A stretch of DNA of 18,166 nucleotides. Origin: Methanothrix sp. GTDB lineage: Archaea; Halobacteriota; Methanosarcinia; Methanotrichales; Methanotrichaceae. Every line of letters begins with the position of its first letter. Position 1 is the stretch's first letter. Shown here piece after piece: positions 1 through 7,210 of this stretch. The notes under the pieces were generated by a model. It did not search any database. It was given only the letters and a program-made list of their open reading frames with translations, and was not told the origin of the DNA. The stretch covers positions 1 through 18,166 of the forward strand of contig JAJRAX010000291.1 of NCBI GenBank assembly GCA_028679775.1, in the 5' to 3' direction. Position numbers and translations under genes: made by a program.

Positions 1-45
1 ATCGACAAGGTAATGAGGCGTTTTGCCATCGGTCATAAAATCTGA
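1..45 (+). CDS. TRAM-domain protein, 3' end only (tandem copy 1)
   Basis: The window opens inside a reading frame that ends IDKVMRRFAIGHKI followed by TGA at 43-45. These 14 residues match the last 14 of the complete TRAM gene just downstream except for the final residue (I instead of V), and the DNA differs at only a few positions. It is therefore the 3' end of a tandem paralogue. The TRAM domain is a small OB-fold RNA-binding module; stand-alone archaeal TRAM proteins have been proposed as RNA chaperones comparable to bacterial cold-shock proteins. The start and the rest of the gene lie outside the window. Confidence 0.85.
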   Translation: MDKVMRRFAIGHKI

Positions 46-80
46 ATGCTCTTCTAATTATCAAAGGACGGTGAAGTATT

Positions 81-302
81 TTGGCAGACTATGATACAGA
101 TAGATCCTCTATGGGCACTCCTGCCCCGGTAGAGGTCGGAAAAGAGTACGAAGTCAGCATTGAGGACATTGCACGTGAAGGCGACGGCATTGCACGAGTG
201 GAAGGATTTGTGATCTTCGTGGCTGATACAAAGGTCGGCGACTCAGCAAAGATCAAGATCGACAAGGTAATGAGACGTTTTGCCATCGGTCACAAGGTTT
301 AA
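81..302 (+). CDS. Stand-alone TRAM-domain protein (tandem copy 2), putative RNA chaperone
   Basis: A 73-residue protein made of a short variable N-terminus (about residues 1-16) and one TRAM domain (about 17-73). The domain carries the family pattern PVEVGKEYEVSIEDIAREGD, then GIARVEGFVIFV and a basic end (DKVMRRFAIGHKV). The start is TTG, chosen because GGTGA at 70-74 is a Shine-Dalgarno-like site 6 nt upstream; the alternative ATG at 111 would still keep the domain. TRAM is a small beta-barrel that binds RNA, also found fused to TrmA- and MiaB-type tRNA-modifying enzymes; alone in methanogens it is thought to act as a cytoplasmic RNA chaperone (family knowledge, not shown here). It follows copy 1 by 35 nt and probably shares its transcript. 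A hairpin terminator lies 30 nt after its stop. mfnA converges on it from the other side. Confidence 0.9.
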   Translation: MADYDTDRSSMGTPAPVEVGKEYEVSIEDIAREGDGIARVEGFVIFVADTKVGDSAKIKIDKVMRRFAIGHKV

Positions 303-332
303 AAATCAATTTTTGCAGGAATATGCTGTGGA

Positions 333-376
333 GGTCGATGGTTCTCTGAACCCGACCTAATATTTGTCTAATTTTT
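333..376 (+). terminator. Hairpin plus T-rich tract after the TRAM gene (possibly bidirectional)
   Basis: GGTCG (333-337) pairs with CGACC (353-357), and inside it GGTT (340-343) pairs with AACC (349-352), with a 2-nt bulge and a 5-nt loop. It is followed on the plus strand by a T-rich stretch ending in TTTTT (372-376). On the minus strand the same stem is followed by GATTTTT near 306-312, so it may also stop mfnA transcripts. Archaeal termination depends mainly on T-tracts, so the role of the stem is an inference. Confidence 0.55.
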
Positions 377-403
377 ACCTAATATTTTCGAAATATAATT
401 GAA

Positions 404-1534
404 TCATTTTGCCAGGATTGCTTTTAGATCCTCCAGAAACAGGTCAATGTTCTCTTTGGTCATGTGCTTCATGAGTATCAGCCGCAGGGCTCGATTGGGC
501 TCGCGGGTCATCGATACATGCCAATCCCGTTTCATCAGCTCCTCGCGCACCTGCGCTGGAGACGGTACCTTCAGAGCTACCACATTCATTATGGGCTCGA
601 TTAACGGCAAGACACCGATCCTTTCGGCTCTCTTCAGCAGATGATGAGTGAGATCCATGCAGTAATCGACCATTTCGGCGAAGCCCTCCCGGCCCAGATG
701 CATCATCACTGCATATGTCGCAGCCGCTGCGGCTCCGCTTCTTGTGCCTGTGAGAGATGCCTGTCTCGCCTTGGTCAGATAATGGGTTTCGGTCTCGAGA
801 GCACAGAGACACTCCTGACCGCGGAAGAGCAGGCCGCCTGCAGGAATGGTGCTCATGCCCATCTTGTGGGGATCGATTGTGATGGAGGAGACGCCGGGCA
901 CGGAAAAATCCCAGGCAAACTTCTTTTTCAGGAAGGGCAGGACGAATCCTCCGAATGCAGCATCCACATGCAGATGAATGCCACGATCGAGAGCGATCCT
1001 GGAGAGCCCTTCAATTGGATCCACCTGACCGAACTCGGTTGTTCCGGCTATGCCGACCAGTGCCACAGTCTTATCGTCAATCAATGACTCGACTGACGAG
1101 AGGTCGACCCTGAGGCTTTCGTCCAGCTCCGCCTTCCTCACATCGAGACACAAGAGATCCCCGATCTTGTCGAAGGAGAAGTGGGCTGAGGCCGGGACCA
1201 CGATGTTTCCGTCCTTTCTGCCAGACTCGTTCCTGGCTGCGCGGATGGCCTGGATGTTGGACTCCGTGCCGCCCGTCGAGATGTAGCCTGAAGCATCCGG
1301 ACAGCCTAAAAGCTCGCCAAGCATTTCCACAACGCGCTCTTCGATCCTGGCCACGCCCGGAAACAGACCTGGATCGCCCAGGTTTGTCTCTAGGAACATG
1401 TCATGAGCCCTTACCGCGATGGGGTGGGGCAGAGTGCACATGGTTGAGAAGAAACGGTCATAGTTGTAGTCGCGGGCTCTCGTCTTCTCTAAGATGCGCA
1501 TGACCTCGCTTTCGGGAAGGGCTTTGTCTCTCAT
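404..1534 (-). CDS. mfnA: L-tyrosine decarboxylase MfnA (PLP-dependent)
   Basis: A 376-residue group II PLP-dependent decarboxylase, the normal length for archaeal MfnA. Visible motifs are the phosphate-binding STGGTESN (87-94), the PLP-pyridine Asp191 in HVDAAFGG, and the Schiff-base lysine Lys224 in DPHKMGMS, followed by PAGGLLFR. MfnA decarboxylates tyrosine to tyramine, the first dedicated step of methanofuran biosynthesis; some archaeal members also decarboxylate aspartate to beta-alanine for CoA, and sequence alone does not separate the two. The gene begins 5 nt after the ppsA stop, with CGGGAG from the end of ppsA as a likely ribosome-binding site, so the two form an operon and are probably translationally linked. 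It converges with the TRAM gene. Nothing is truncated and no catalytic residue is missing. Confidence 0.93.
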   Translation of the reverse strand: MRDKALPESEVMRILEKTRARDYNYDRFFSTMCTLPHPIAVRAHDMFLETNLGDPGLFPGVARIEERVVEMLGELLGCPDASGYISTGGTESNIQAIRAARNESGRKDGNIVVPASAHFSFDKIGDLLCLDVRKAELDESLRVDLSSVESLIDDKTVALVGIAGTTEFGQVDPIEGLSRIALDRGIHLHVDAAFGGFVLPFLKKKFAWDFSVPGVSSITIDPHKMGMSTIPAGGLLFRGQECLCALETETHYLTKARQASLTGTRSGAAAAATYAVMMHLGREGFAEMVDYCMDLTHHLLKRAERIGVLPLIEPIMNVVALKVPSPAQVREELMKRDWHVSMTREPNRALRLILMKHMTKENIDLFLEDLKAILAK

Positions 1535-1539
1535 TTGCC

Positions 1540-3873
1540 TTACTCCCGGTTGCGGAGAGCTTTGAGCATCAAGATCTTCTCGCTTCTGGCTACGGTCTCC
1601 CTGACAGTTGCCACGGCGTCGATATTGGCAGAAATGCTGGTAATGCCTATCTCCACCAGCCTCTTGGCCATCTCTGGGTAGGATCCAGCCTGGCCGCAGA
1701 TGGATGTCTTGACTCCGGCCTCGTTGCAGCGCTCGACCACATACTCGATGAGCCTCAGAATTGCGGGATGCAACTCGGAGTACAGGCCGGCCACGTTCTC
1801 GTTGTTTCGGTCTACGGCAAGCGTGTACTGAGTCAGGTCGTTGGTGCCGAAGGATATGAAGTCGATTCCGTCCTCGATGAAGTCCTCGATGGTCAAAGCA
1901 GCTCCGGGGGTTTCAACCATGATGCCCACATCGATCTTCTCCAGATCCAGATTCTCCTCGAACATGATGGCCTTGGCTTTCCGGAACTCTGAAACGTGTT
2001 GCACCATCGGAAGCATTATGCCGACGTTGCTGAGGCCCATCTCATGCAGCTTTTTGAAGGCTCTGACCTCCAGGCGGAAGTGATCTGTCTCAGTCAGGTC
2101 ACGCCTGATGCCGCGCCAGCCGAGCATTGGGTTGTGCTCGTGCGGCTCGTTCTCGCCGCCTTCCATTGCCCGGAACTCATCGGTAGGCGCATCCAGGGTG
2201 CGCACCCAGACCGGACGGGGGAAGAAAGCATCGGCCACGATCTTGATGTTCTTGACAAGCTCATCGATGTACTCCTCGCTTTTGCCGCTCTTGATGTACC
2301 AGTTGGGTGTCTTGCCAAGACCCAGGATCATGTGCTCGATTCGCAAGAGCCCAACACCGTCCGCCATTGTGGCTGCTGCGGCTTCGGCCCGGTCAGGTTC
2401 GCTTACATTGACCTTGATCTCGGTAGCAGTCATAGGTTTGGTGAAGACCACGCCACCTGCACTGGCTGCTGACGCCGTCTTGGCAGGTGCGGACAGGGCC
2501 ACGCGCCCTTCGTAGACTATGCCCTTTCCCCCGTCCACTGTGATCTCTACGCCATCCTTCAGAACGGAGGTGGCCTTCTTGGTTCCAACTACTGCAGGGC
2601 AGCCAAGCTCGCGGCTAACGATTGCAGCATGGCAGGCCATCCCGCCCTCATCAGTAACAATGGCCCCGGCTCGCTTCATGCCCGGAACCATATCCGGCAT
2701 GGTCATCTTGGTGACCATGATGTCGCCCGGTTTGACCTTGTCCAGATCTCTGCCGGTGGAAATCAACCGGACTGCACCAGTAGCCACTCCCGGAGCTGCT
2801 CCCAGACCATTGAGCAGAACCTTGCCGCTGGCCTGTGCCGATGCCCCAGACTTCTTAGAATTGTTTATGGTGGTGATTGGCCGGGACTGGAGGATGTAGA
2901 TCTTATTCTTCTCGACGCCCCACTCGATATCCTGGGGAATGCCGTAATGCTTTTCTAAAATCTCGGCATACTTGGCGAGCTCCACTGCCTCGTTGTCGGT
3001 GAGGACCACTGCCTCTTTCTTTTCAGCCGGGACCTTGATAGTGACAGTCTTCTGGGTCTTGGGGTCCCTCATGATCATGATCTCTTTGGTGGCGATATAC
3101 TTGCTGACGATCTTTTTGGTCTTCCTGTCCACCACGAAGTTGTCTGGAGAGACGCTGCCGCTCACAACTGACTCGCCCAGACCCCAGGCACCCTCGATGA
3201 CAACGAGAGGCTCGCCAGTAGAGGGCTGAGAGCTGAACATGACTCCGGACTTCTCTGAATCGACCATCATCTGGACAATGGCCGAGAGATTGACCTTTTC
3301 ATGCTCGAAGCCCTGCTCCACCCGATAGAATATTGCCCGTGCCCCGTAAAGAGAGGCCCAACACCTGCGAACTGCATTAAAAACGTCCTCGGCCCCCCGC
3401 ATATTGAGGTAGGTCTCCTGCTGGCCTGCGAAGCTGGCATCAGGTAGGTCCTCGGCAGTGGCACTTGATCGCACGGCCACGAAGACCTGTTTGCCCTCTT
3501 GTTTGCACAGCTCCTCATAGCGGGATTTTATGGCGCGCTCAATGTCCTCTGGAACTTTAGCATCCATGATCAGCTTCTTGGCCGCCTCTTCAGCCTTGTG
3601 CAGCTCTTTCTCCTGATTAACATCGACATCAAGGGCCTCAAAGAGCCTCTTGGCAATGCCCGCCCGGTTGATGAAATCCCGGAAGGCCTGCGCCGTGACC
3701 GCGAACCCACCCGGTACGGGAACGCCGATGTTTATCATCTCACCCAGGCTAGCACCCTTGCCGCCTACTACGGAAAGATCCTCCTTTCCAACATCTTTCA
3801 GCCATACAACTGGGTCCATTGAATCATCCATCCCAAGATACGAATCTTCATCATATGCCAAGTATCTGCCCAC
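1540..3873 (-). CDS. ppsA: Phosphoenolpyruvate synthase (pyruvate, water dikinase)
   Basis: A 777-residue PEP synthase that converts pyruvate, ATP and water to PEP, AMP and phosphate, feeding gluconeogenesis in the cytoplasm. Domains in order are an N-terminal ATP-grasp part (GGKGASLGEM at 37-46, VRSSATAEDLPDASFAGQ at 134-151, ending ILQSRPIT near 327-334), the swivelling phosphohistidine domain with catalytic His415 in GGMACHAAIVSREL, and the C-terminal PEP/pyruvate TIM barrel with LRIEHM (510-515), GIMVETPGA (650-658), SFGTNDLTQYTL (674-685) and Cys726 in CGQAG. Ala/Ser-rich linkers lie at about 338-350 and 462-474. The GTG start at 3873 fits a TATA-like CTATATATC (3908-3917) and a GAGG-type ribosome-binding site just upstream. 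ATG codons at 3831 and 3819 would start nearer the conserved VVWLKDV and are real alternatives. First gene of ppsA-mfnA. Confidence 0.95.
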   Translation of the reverse strand: MGRYLAYDEDSYLGMDDSMDPVVWLKDVGKEDLSVVGGKGASLGEMINIGVPVPGGFAVTAQAFRDFINRAGIAKRLFEALDVDVNQEKELHKAEEAAKKLIMDAKVPEDIERAIKSRYEELCKQEGKQVFVAVRSSATAEDLPDASFAGQQETYLNMRGAEDVFNAVRRCWASLYGARAIFYRVEQGFEHEKVNLSAIVQMMVDSEKSGVMFSSQPSTGEPLVVIEGAWGLGESVVSGSVSPDNFVVDRKTKKIVSKYIATKEIMIMRDPKTQKTVTIKVPAEKKEAVVLTDNEAVELAKYAEILEKHYGIPQDIEWGVEKNKIYILQSRPITTINNSKKSGASAQASGKVLLNGLGAAPGVATGAVRLISTGRDLDKVKPGDIMVTKMTMPDMVPGMKRAGAIVTDEGGMACHAAIVSRELGCPAVVGTKKATSVLKDGVEITVDGGKGIVYEGRVALSAPAKTASAASAGGVVFTKPMTATEIKVNVSEPDRAEAAAATMADGVGLLRIEHMILGLGKTPNWYIKSGKSEEYIDELVKNIKIVADAFFPRPVWVRTLDAPTDEFRAMEGGENEPHEHNPMLGWRGIRRDLTETDHFRLEVRAFKKLHEMGLSNVGIMLPMVQHVSEFRKAKAIMFEENLDLEKIDVGIMVETPGAALTIEDFIEDGIDFISFGTNDLTQYTLAVDRNNENVAGLYSELHPAILRLIEYVVERCNEAGVKTSICGQAGSYPEMAKRLVEIGITSISANIDAVATVRETVARSEKILMLKALRNRE

Positions 3874-3907
3874 CCATCCCTCATGACATTATATGAAGCT
3901 TTCACAG

Positions 3908-3938
3908 GATATATAGAATATATACAAAAGCATTTATC
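3908..3938. promoter_or_regulatory. Bidirectional AT-rich promoter between ppsA and moeA
   Basis: The 91-bp divergent gap holds overlapping TATA-like stretches. On the minus strand CTATATATC (3908-3917) would place the ppsA start of transcription near 3886, 13 nt before its GTG. On the plus strand GAATATATAC (3916-3925) or AGCATTTATC (3930-3939) would give moeA a start near 3947-3961, a short or absent leader. Which TATA serves which gene is inferred from spacing only. Confidence 0.5.
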
Positions 3939-3964
3939 CTTGAGAGACGCCAAACCGCATCAAT

Positions 3965-5116
3965 ATGTTCAAGCGATTCTCTGGCGCGGCGGCGGCATTA
4001 GATATGCTTATCGATTGCTGTCGGCCGTTACGTGGCACTGAGATTCTTCAAACAGTCATGGCTGAAGGCCGGGTTCTGTCGCAGGATGTTGTATCTGCAG
4101 TGAGCCTTCCGGCATTTGATCGAGCTGCCATGGACGGATTTGCCGTGCAGTCCGCGGAGACGCAGGGAGCAAGACCCAACGCACCGGTTTTTTTGGAGAG
4201 GTTTCTGCCAATGAGAACCGGAATGCCAGTTCCCGCGGATTACGATGCGGTTGTAATGCTGGAGGACGTCGATAGGCATGGCAGCGTCCTTGAGGTCACG
4301 GCTCAGATGCATCCTTACAAGAATGTCTCCCGCGTGGGTGAGGACATTTCTGCAGGCGATACAGTTCTCTCGGAGGGGCACACGCTACGGCCACCGGATT
4401 TGGCTTTGCTCTCGGCTCTCGGAATAGCAGAGGTCCAAGTCTATGAGATGCCAAAAGTCGTCATCATCCCGACTGGAGGAAAGCTCCTGGAAATAGGCTC
4501 GCGCGCTTTGTTCGCTGGAGAAGCGTATGAGATAAATGGGCTCATGGCCCGGCTTTATGCTGAAAAATGGGGCGCATCTGCAACGAAGACGGGAATTGTG
4601 CCTGATGACGAAAACCTCGTTCGCGAGGCACTGAAAGTGAATGAAGGCGCAGACCTGATTATAATAATAGGCGGGACGTCGATTGGAGAGAAGGATTACG
4701 CGCCCAAAGTCTTGAGCGTGATGGGTGAGCTATTCGTGCATGGGGTGCGCCTGCAGCCTGGAAAGCCCACTGCCATTGGAGCCGTGGCAGACAGGCCCGT
4801 GGTCTGTCTGCCCGGATATCCGGTGGCCATGCTCATGGATCTCTATTTCTTCGTGCGCCCGGCTTTGCAGAAAATCGGCCACAGAAACGACCTTCAGCCT
4901 ACAGTCAAAGCAAAACTGGCAAGAAAGATTCCCTCAAGGCCCGGATACCTGAGCCTTGTGAGGGTTGCCCTCAAAGATGGCGAAGCCGAGCCCATCATGA
5001 TCTCCGGGGCAGGAATTCTCAGCTCTGTCGCCAGGGCAGACGGCTTTGTGATCGTGTCGGAAGAAAAGGAAGGACTGGAGGCAGGAGAGATGGTGGATGT
5101 TCTGCTGTTTGAGTGA
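3965..5116 (+). CDS. moeA: MoeA-like molybdopterin molybdenumtransferase (diverged)
   Basis: A 383-residue MoeA family protein. MoeA inserts molybdate (or tungstate in related archaeal enzymes) into adenylylated molybdopterin, the last step of the metal-pterin cofactor needed by formylmethanofuran dehydrogenase. Seen in order: the domain I/III region with FDRAAMDGFAV (51-61, Asp57 at the usual active-site position), SRVGEDISAGD (122-132), the MoCF-binding domain with IIIIGGTSIGEKDYAPKV (232-249), GKPTAIG (266-272) and LPGYPVAMLMDLYFFVRP (282-299), then a C-terminal domain IV (about 310-383). Two motifs are unusual: the normally strict TGDEL is TGGKL (170-174), and the usual YD(T/S)N is YEIN (188-191). 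It may be a second MoeA with altered metal preference. Start ATG 3965 is the first in frame; no clear ribosome-binding site precedes it. Divergent from ppsA, convergent with the DJ-1 gene. Confidence 0.85.
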   Translation: MFKRFSGAAAALDMLIDCCRPLRGTEILQTVMAEGRVLSQDVVSAVSLPAFDRAAMDGFAVQSAETQGARPNAPVFLERFLPMRTGMPVPADYDAVVMLEDVDRHGSVLEVTAQMHPYKNVSRVGEDISAGDTVLSEGHTLRPPDLALLSALGIAEVQVYEMPKVVIIPTGGKLLEIGSRALFAGEAYEINGLMARLYAEKWGASATKTGIVPDDENLVREALKVNEGADLIIIIGGTSIGEKDYAPKVLSVMGELFVHGVRLQPGKPTAIGAVADRPVVCLPGYPVAMLMDLYFFVRPALQKIGHRNDLQPTVKAKLARKIPSRPGYLSLVRVALKDGEAEPIMISGAGILSSVARADGFVIVSEEKEGLEAGEMVDVLLFE

Positions 5117-5161
5117 TATAGATTTTCTTAGAGAGAATATGACGCTCCTGCGGCCTTCGCT

Positions 5162-5803
5162 CTATTCCTCCTGCGTTTTCCACTTTTTCACATACATTGG
5201 GGCTTGGGCCAGTTCGTGCATCATGCCGTAGGATCTGCCGGATGGATAGTACTCCGCTCCCAACTGAATTCTGCCCGCCGCTTTTTCCCCGGCCATGTGC
5301 TCGATGAACGCCAGGGCCAGATCGATCCCGGAAGAGATGCCGGCTGATGTCCAGATGTTTCCGTCCCGTACCACTCGATCCTCCACCACAGCCACATCGC
5401 CTAACGCTCGCAGCCGGTCAAGGGAAGCCCAGTGTGTAGTGGCCTTTCGGCCTGTGAGTAGACCTGCCCTGTGAAGGATGAATGTGCCGGTGCAGACTGA
5501 GAGCACCGCATGGCAATGTTCTGCCTCTCTGGCCACGAACCGGATCAATGCGGGGTTGTCCACCTCTCGGCGCGTGCCTTGCCCTCCCGGAACCAGGAGA
5601 AAATTAAGCGGAGGGCAATCTGAGAACGAGACGTGAGGATTGATGGACATGCCGTTCTCAGAAATCACGGGTTCATGGCTCTCGGCAACCATTAGGCAGT
5701 TCTCAGGCCCTGCAGCATGCTTGCTCCACATAGATATCATCTCCCAGGGCCCGACCAGATCCAGGTCTTCTAGCCCAGGAAATATGAGAAAGCCAAAATT
5801 CAT
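5162..5803 (-). CDS. DJ-1/PfpI family protein, isonitrile hydratase-like
   Basis: A 213-residue class I glutamine amidotransferase-like protein of the DJ-1/PfpI superfamily. It carries the nucleophile elbow AVLSVCTGTFIL with Cys104-Thr105, Asp15 in LDLVGPWE, and the blocks SFSDCPPL (59-66), VPGGQGT (71-77), ATTHWASL, VVRDGN and GIDLALAF. This pattern is that of Pseudomonas isonitrile (isocyanide) hydratase, where the equivalent Asp, Cys and Thr are catalytic; that enzyme hydrates isocyanides to N-formamides. The Glu typical of DJ-1/YhbO-type proteins is not evident. No AraC-type DNA-binding domain follows, so it is not a GlxA regulator. The substrate in a methanogen is unknown. ATG 5803 is supported by a TATA-like box 20-27 nt upstream, implying a leaderless mRNA. 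Convergent with moeA, divergent from the LysE-type gene. Confidence 0.85.
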   Translation of the reverse strand: MNFGFLIFPGLEDLDLVGPWEMISMWSKHAAGPENCLMVAESHEPVISENGMSINPHVSFSDCPPLNFLLVPGGQGTRREVDNPALIRFVAREAEHCHAVLSVCTGTFILHRAGLLTGRKATTHWASLDRLRALGDVAVVEDRVVRDGNIWTSAGISSGIDLALAFIEHMAGEKAAGRIQLGAEYYPSGRSYGMMHELAQAPMYVKKWKTQEE

Positions 5804-5822
5804 ATAGCATAGACGGAAACGA

Positions 5823-5830
5823 TTTTATAA
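5823..5830 (-). promoter_or_regulatory. TATA box for the DJ-1/PfpI gene (leaderless)
   Basis: On the minus strand TTATAAAA lies with its centre about 24 nt upstream of the ATG at 5803. Archaeal TATA boxes sit about 26 nt before the transcription start, so the mRNA should begin at or next to the start codon. Confidence 0.55.
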
Positions 5831-5890
5831 GAATATTCCTACAGACTGGGTCAATTCCATTTAGGAGAAAGGATAATTAAATGTATGATA

Positions 5891-5899
5891 ATTAATAAA
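5891..5899 (+). promoter_or_regulatory. TATA-like box for the LysE-type exporter gene (leaderless)
   Basis: ATTAATAAA is centred about 25 nt upstream of the ATG at 5920, and no Shine-Dalgarno motif stands directly before the start. Both facts fit a leaderless transcript. Confidence 0.45.
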
Positions 5900-5919
5900 T
5901 AGTATGCAAATAGATAAAA

Positions 5920-6528
5920 ATGGATGCAACTTTCCTGGAAAGGGGATTCATAATTGGCTTGTCAATTGCTGCGCCTGTTGGGCCAATCAGTCTCCTATGC
6001 ATGCGTAGAACGCTGGCGGAAGGGCGACTATCCGGCATCGTTTCCGGCCTGGGAGCTGCAACTGCCGACGCTGCATATGGGTGTATTGCGGTATTTGGTA
6101 TAACCATAATCTCAAACGCCCTGATCGGCCAACAAACGTGGCTTCGCCTCATTGGTGGCCTATTCCTTTGTTACTTGGGCATCAAGCAGCTTCTCGCGAG
6201 ACCAGCAGAACGAGCAGCCTCGGCAGAAGGAAGCGGCCTAATTGGCACCTATGCCCAAACATTATTTCTGACGCTCATAAATCCTATGACGATTCTTTCC
6301 TTCGGGGCATTTTTCGCGAGCATGGGATTGATGAACGCGGCAGTGAACAACATGTCTGCGTGGGCTTTGGTCGGAGGCGTCTTCATTGGCTCATTCTCGT
6401 GGTGGATTATATTGGGCAGTTGTGTTGGCGCATTTCGGGAGAGATTTAACCAAAAAGCACTGAAATGGGTAAACAGAGCTTCAGCAGCGATCATAGCGGG
6501 ATTTGGGCTCGCTGCACTCATTACCTGA
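5920..6528 (+). CDS. LysE/RhtB-family membrane exporter
   Basis: A 202-residue, very hydrophobic protein of normal LysE/RhtB length. Six likely membrane segments fall at about residues 8-26, 38-65, 74-92, 113-136, 147-170 and 184-201. Family motifs are APVGPISLLCMRRTLAEGR (18-36), LGAATADAAYG (44-54), a loop rich in charged residues at 93-105, and LINPMTILSFGAFFA (119-133), which matches the NP-containing motif before the fourth segment. Members export amino acids such as lysine, threonine or homoserine, or other small cationic compounds, by proton exchange; the substrate here cannot be read from sequence. It is monocistronic, divergent from the DJ-1 gene and convergent with the DUF3795 gene. 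ATG 5920 is chosen because of the upstream TATA spacing. Confidence 0.9.
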   Translation: MDATFLERGFIIGLSIAAPVGPISLLCMRRTLAEGRLSGIVSGLGAATADAAYGCIAVFGITIISNALIGQQTWLRLIGGLFLCYLGIKQLLARPAERAASAEGSGLIGTYAQTLFLTLINPMTILSFGAFFASMGLMNAAVNNMSAWALVGGVFIGSFSWWIILGSCVGAFRERFNQKALKWVNRASAAIIAGFGLAALIT

Positions 6529-6587
6529 TCGTGACCAGCAAGAGCTACCATCGAGCCTATTTTCGAAATTCTGCTGTCGAGTGGCAG

Positions 6588-7040
6588 CTACCAGGGCATT
6601 TTATCCTTCATCTTTTTGATGTACTCCGTCCGGGTCATCCCCTGACACTCCTTCAGCGTCTCCTTGAGCCTTGAGCCATGCTCCTTGAGCCACTCGAATT
6701 TGGTGCAGCCGTCCAGATCGCTGCAGGAGCTGCACAGCTCATATCCCCTCTCACGGGCGCAGATTCTGATGGCGCAGTCGGGCGGGCCGCCGCCATTGGC
6801 ACATCCTGCGCAGCAGGCGTTCTTCTCCATCCATTCCAGGCCCCTATCAACTGCCGTCCAGTCTATGGTCTCCCCGCCGGGAATGAAGGGCGACCACATG
6901 GGAATCTGGCATTCAACGATGTTTTTTTTCGTCTGGGAGGCGCCCTCGGCTACGGTGCCGTTTCCAAGAGGGCAGGAAGCGCAGACGACGCCACAGGGCC
7001 CAGCCTGATCTCTGATTCTGTCCATAGCTTCAGTCATCAT
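6588..7040 (-). CDS. DUF3795 cysteine-rich protein
   Basis: A 150-residue soluble protein of the DUF3795 family, function unknown. Counted from ATG 7040 it has 13 cysteines: C16, C20 and C23 in PCGVVCASCP, C44, then C76, C77, C80, C89, C94, C103, C106, C112 and C132. The second cluster reads CCAGCANGGGPPDCAIRICA followed by ELCSSC, which looks like a metal-binding (zinc or Fe-S) site. Such proteins are common in methanogens and anaerobes. The longer reading from GTG 7055 adds only five residues. I prefer ATG 7040 because GTATAAATA at 7062-7070 predicts a transcript starting about there. The gene lies 170 bp downstream of the subtilase on the same strand, with its own promoter, so operon membership is doubtful. 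Confidence 0.8.
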   Translation of the reverse strand: MMTEAMDRIRDQAGPCGVVCASCPLGNGTVAEGASQTKKNIVECQIPMWSPFIPGGETIDWTAVDRGLEWMEKNACCAGCANGGGPPDCAIRICARERGYELCSSCSDLDGCTKFEWLKEHGSRLKETLKECQGMTRTEYIKKMKDKMPW

Positions 7041-7061
7041 ATAGATATTGTTCACCCAAAA

Positions 7062-7070
7062 TATTTATAC
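7062..7070 (-). promoter_or_regulatory. TATA box for the DUF3795 gene
   Basis: GTATAAATA on the minus strand is centred 26 nt upstream of the ATG at 7040, the standard archaeal distance to a transcription start. This points to a leaderless mRNA beginning with that ATG rather than the GTG at 7055. Confidence 0.55.
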
Positions 7071-7160
7071 TATTCTTCTGGTTCCTCGCAGTCTTGTGTG
7101 GATAATCTTGTCGTCGCCCTCGGCCTCCATGCCGGCGTGGCAGTTGCCGCAGACGACGGC

Positions 7161-7182
7161 GGGGCGCTGTTGACTGCGCCCC
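7161..7182. repeat. Perfect 7-bp GC-rich inverted repeat after the subtilase gene
   Basis: GGGGCGC (7161-7167) and GCGCCCC (7176-7182) form a perfect stem with an 8-nt loop, 29 nt beyond the subtilase stop codon. No T-tract follows directly on either strand, so it is not a standard terminator; it might protect the 3' end of the subtilase mRNA. Confidence 0.45.
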
Positions 7183-7210
7183 ACACCATCTGCCGGACCC
7201 CTCCGCTGCC

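Noticed and set aside
641..1087. Plus-strand 148-codon frame within mfnA
   Set aside because: Antisense shadow of mfnA, whose PLP motifs establish the coding strand.
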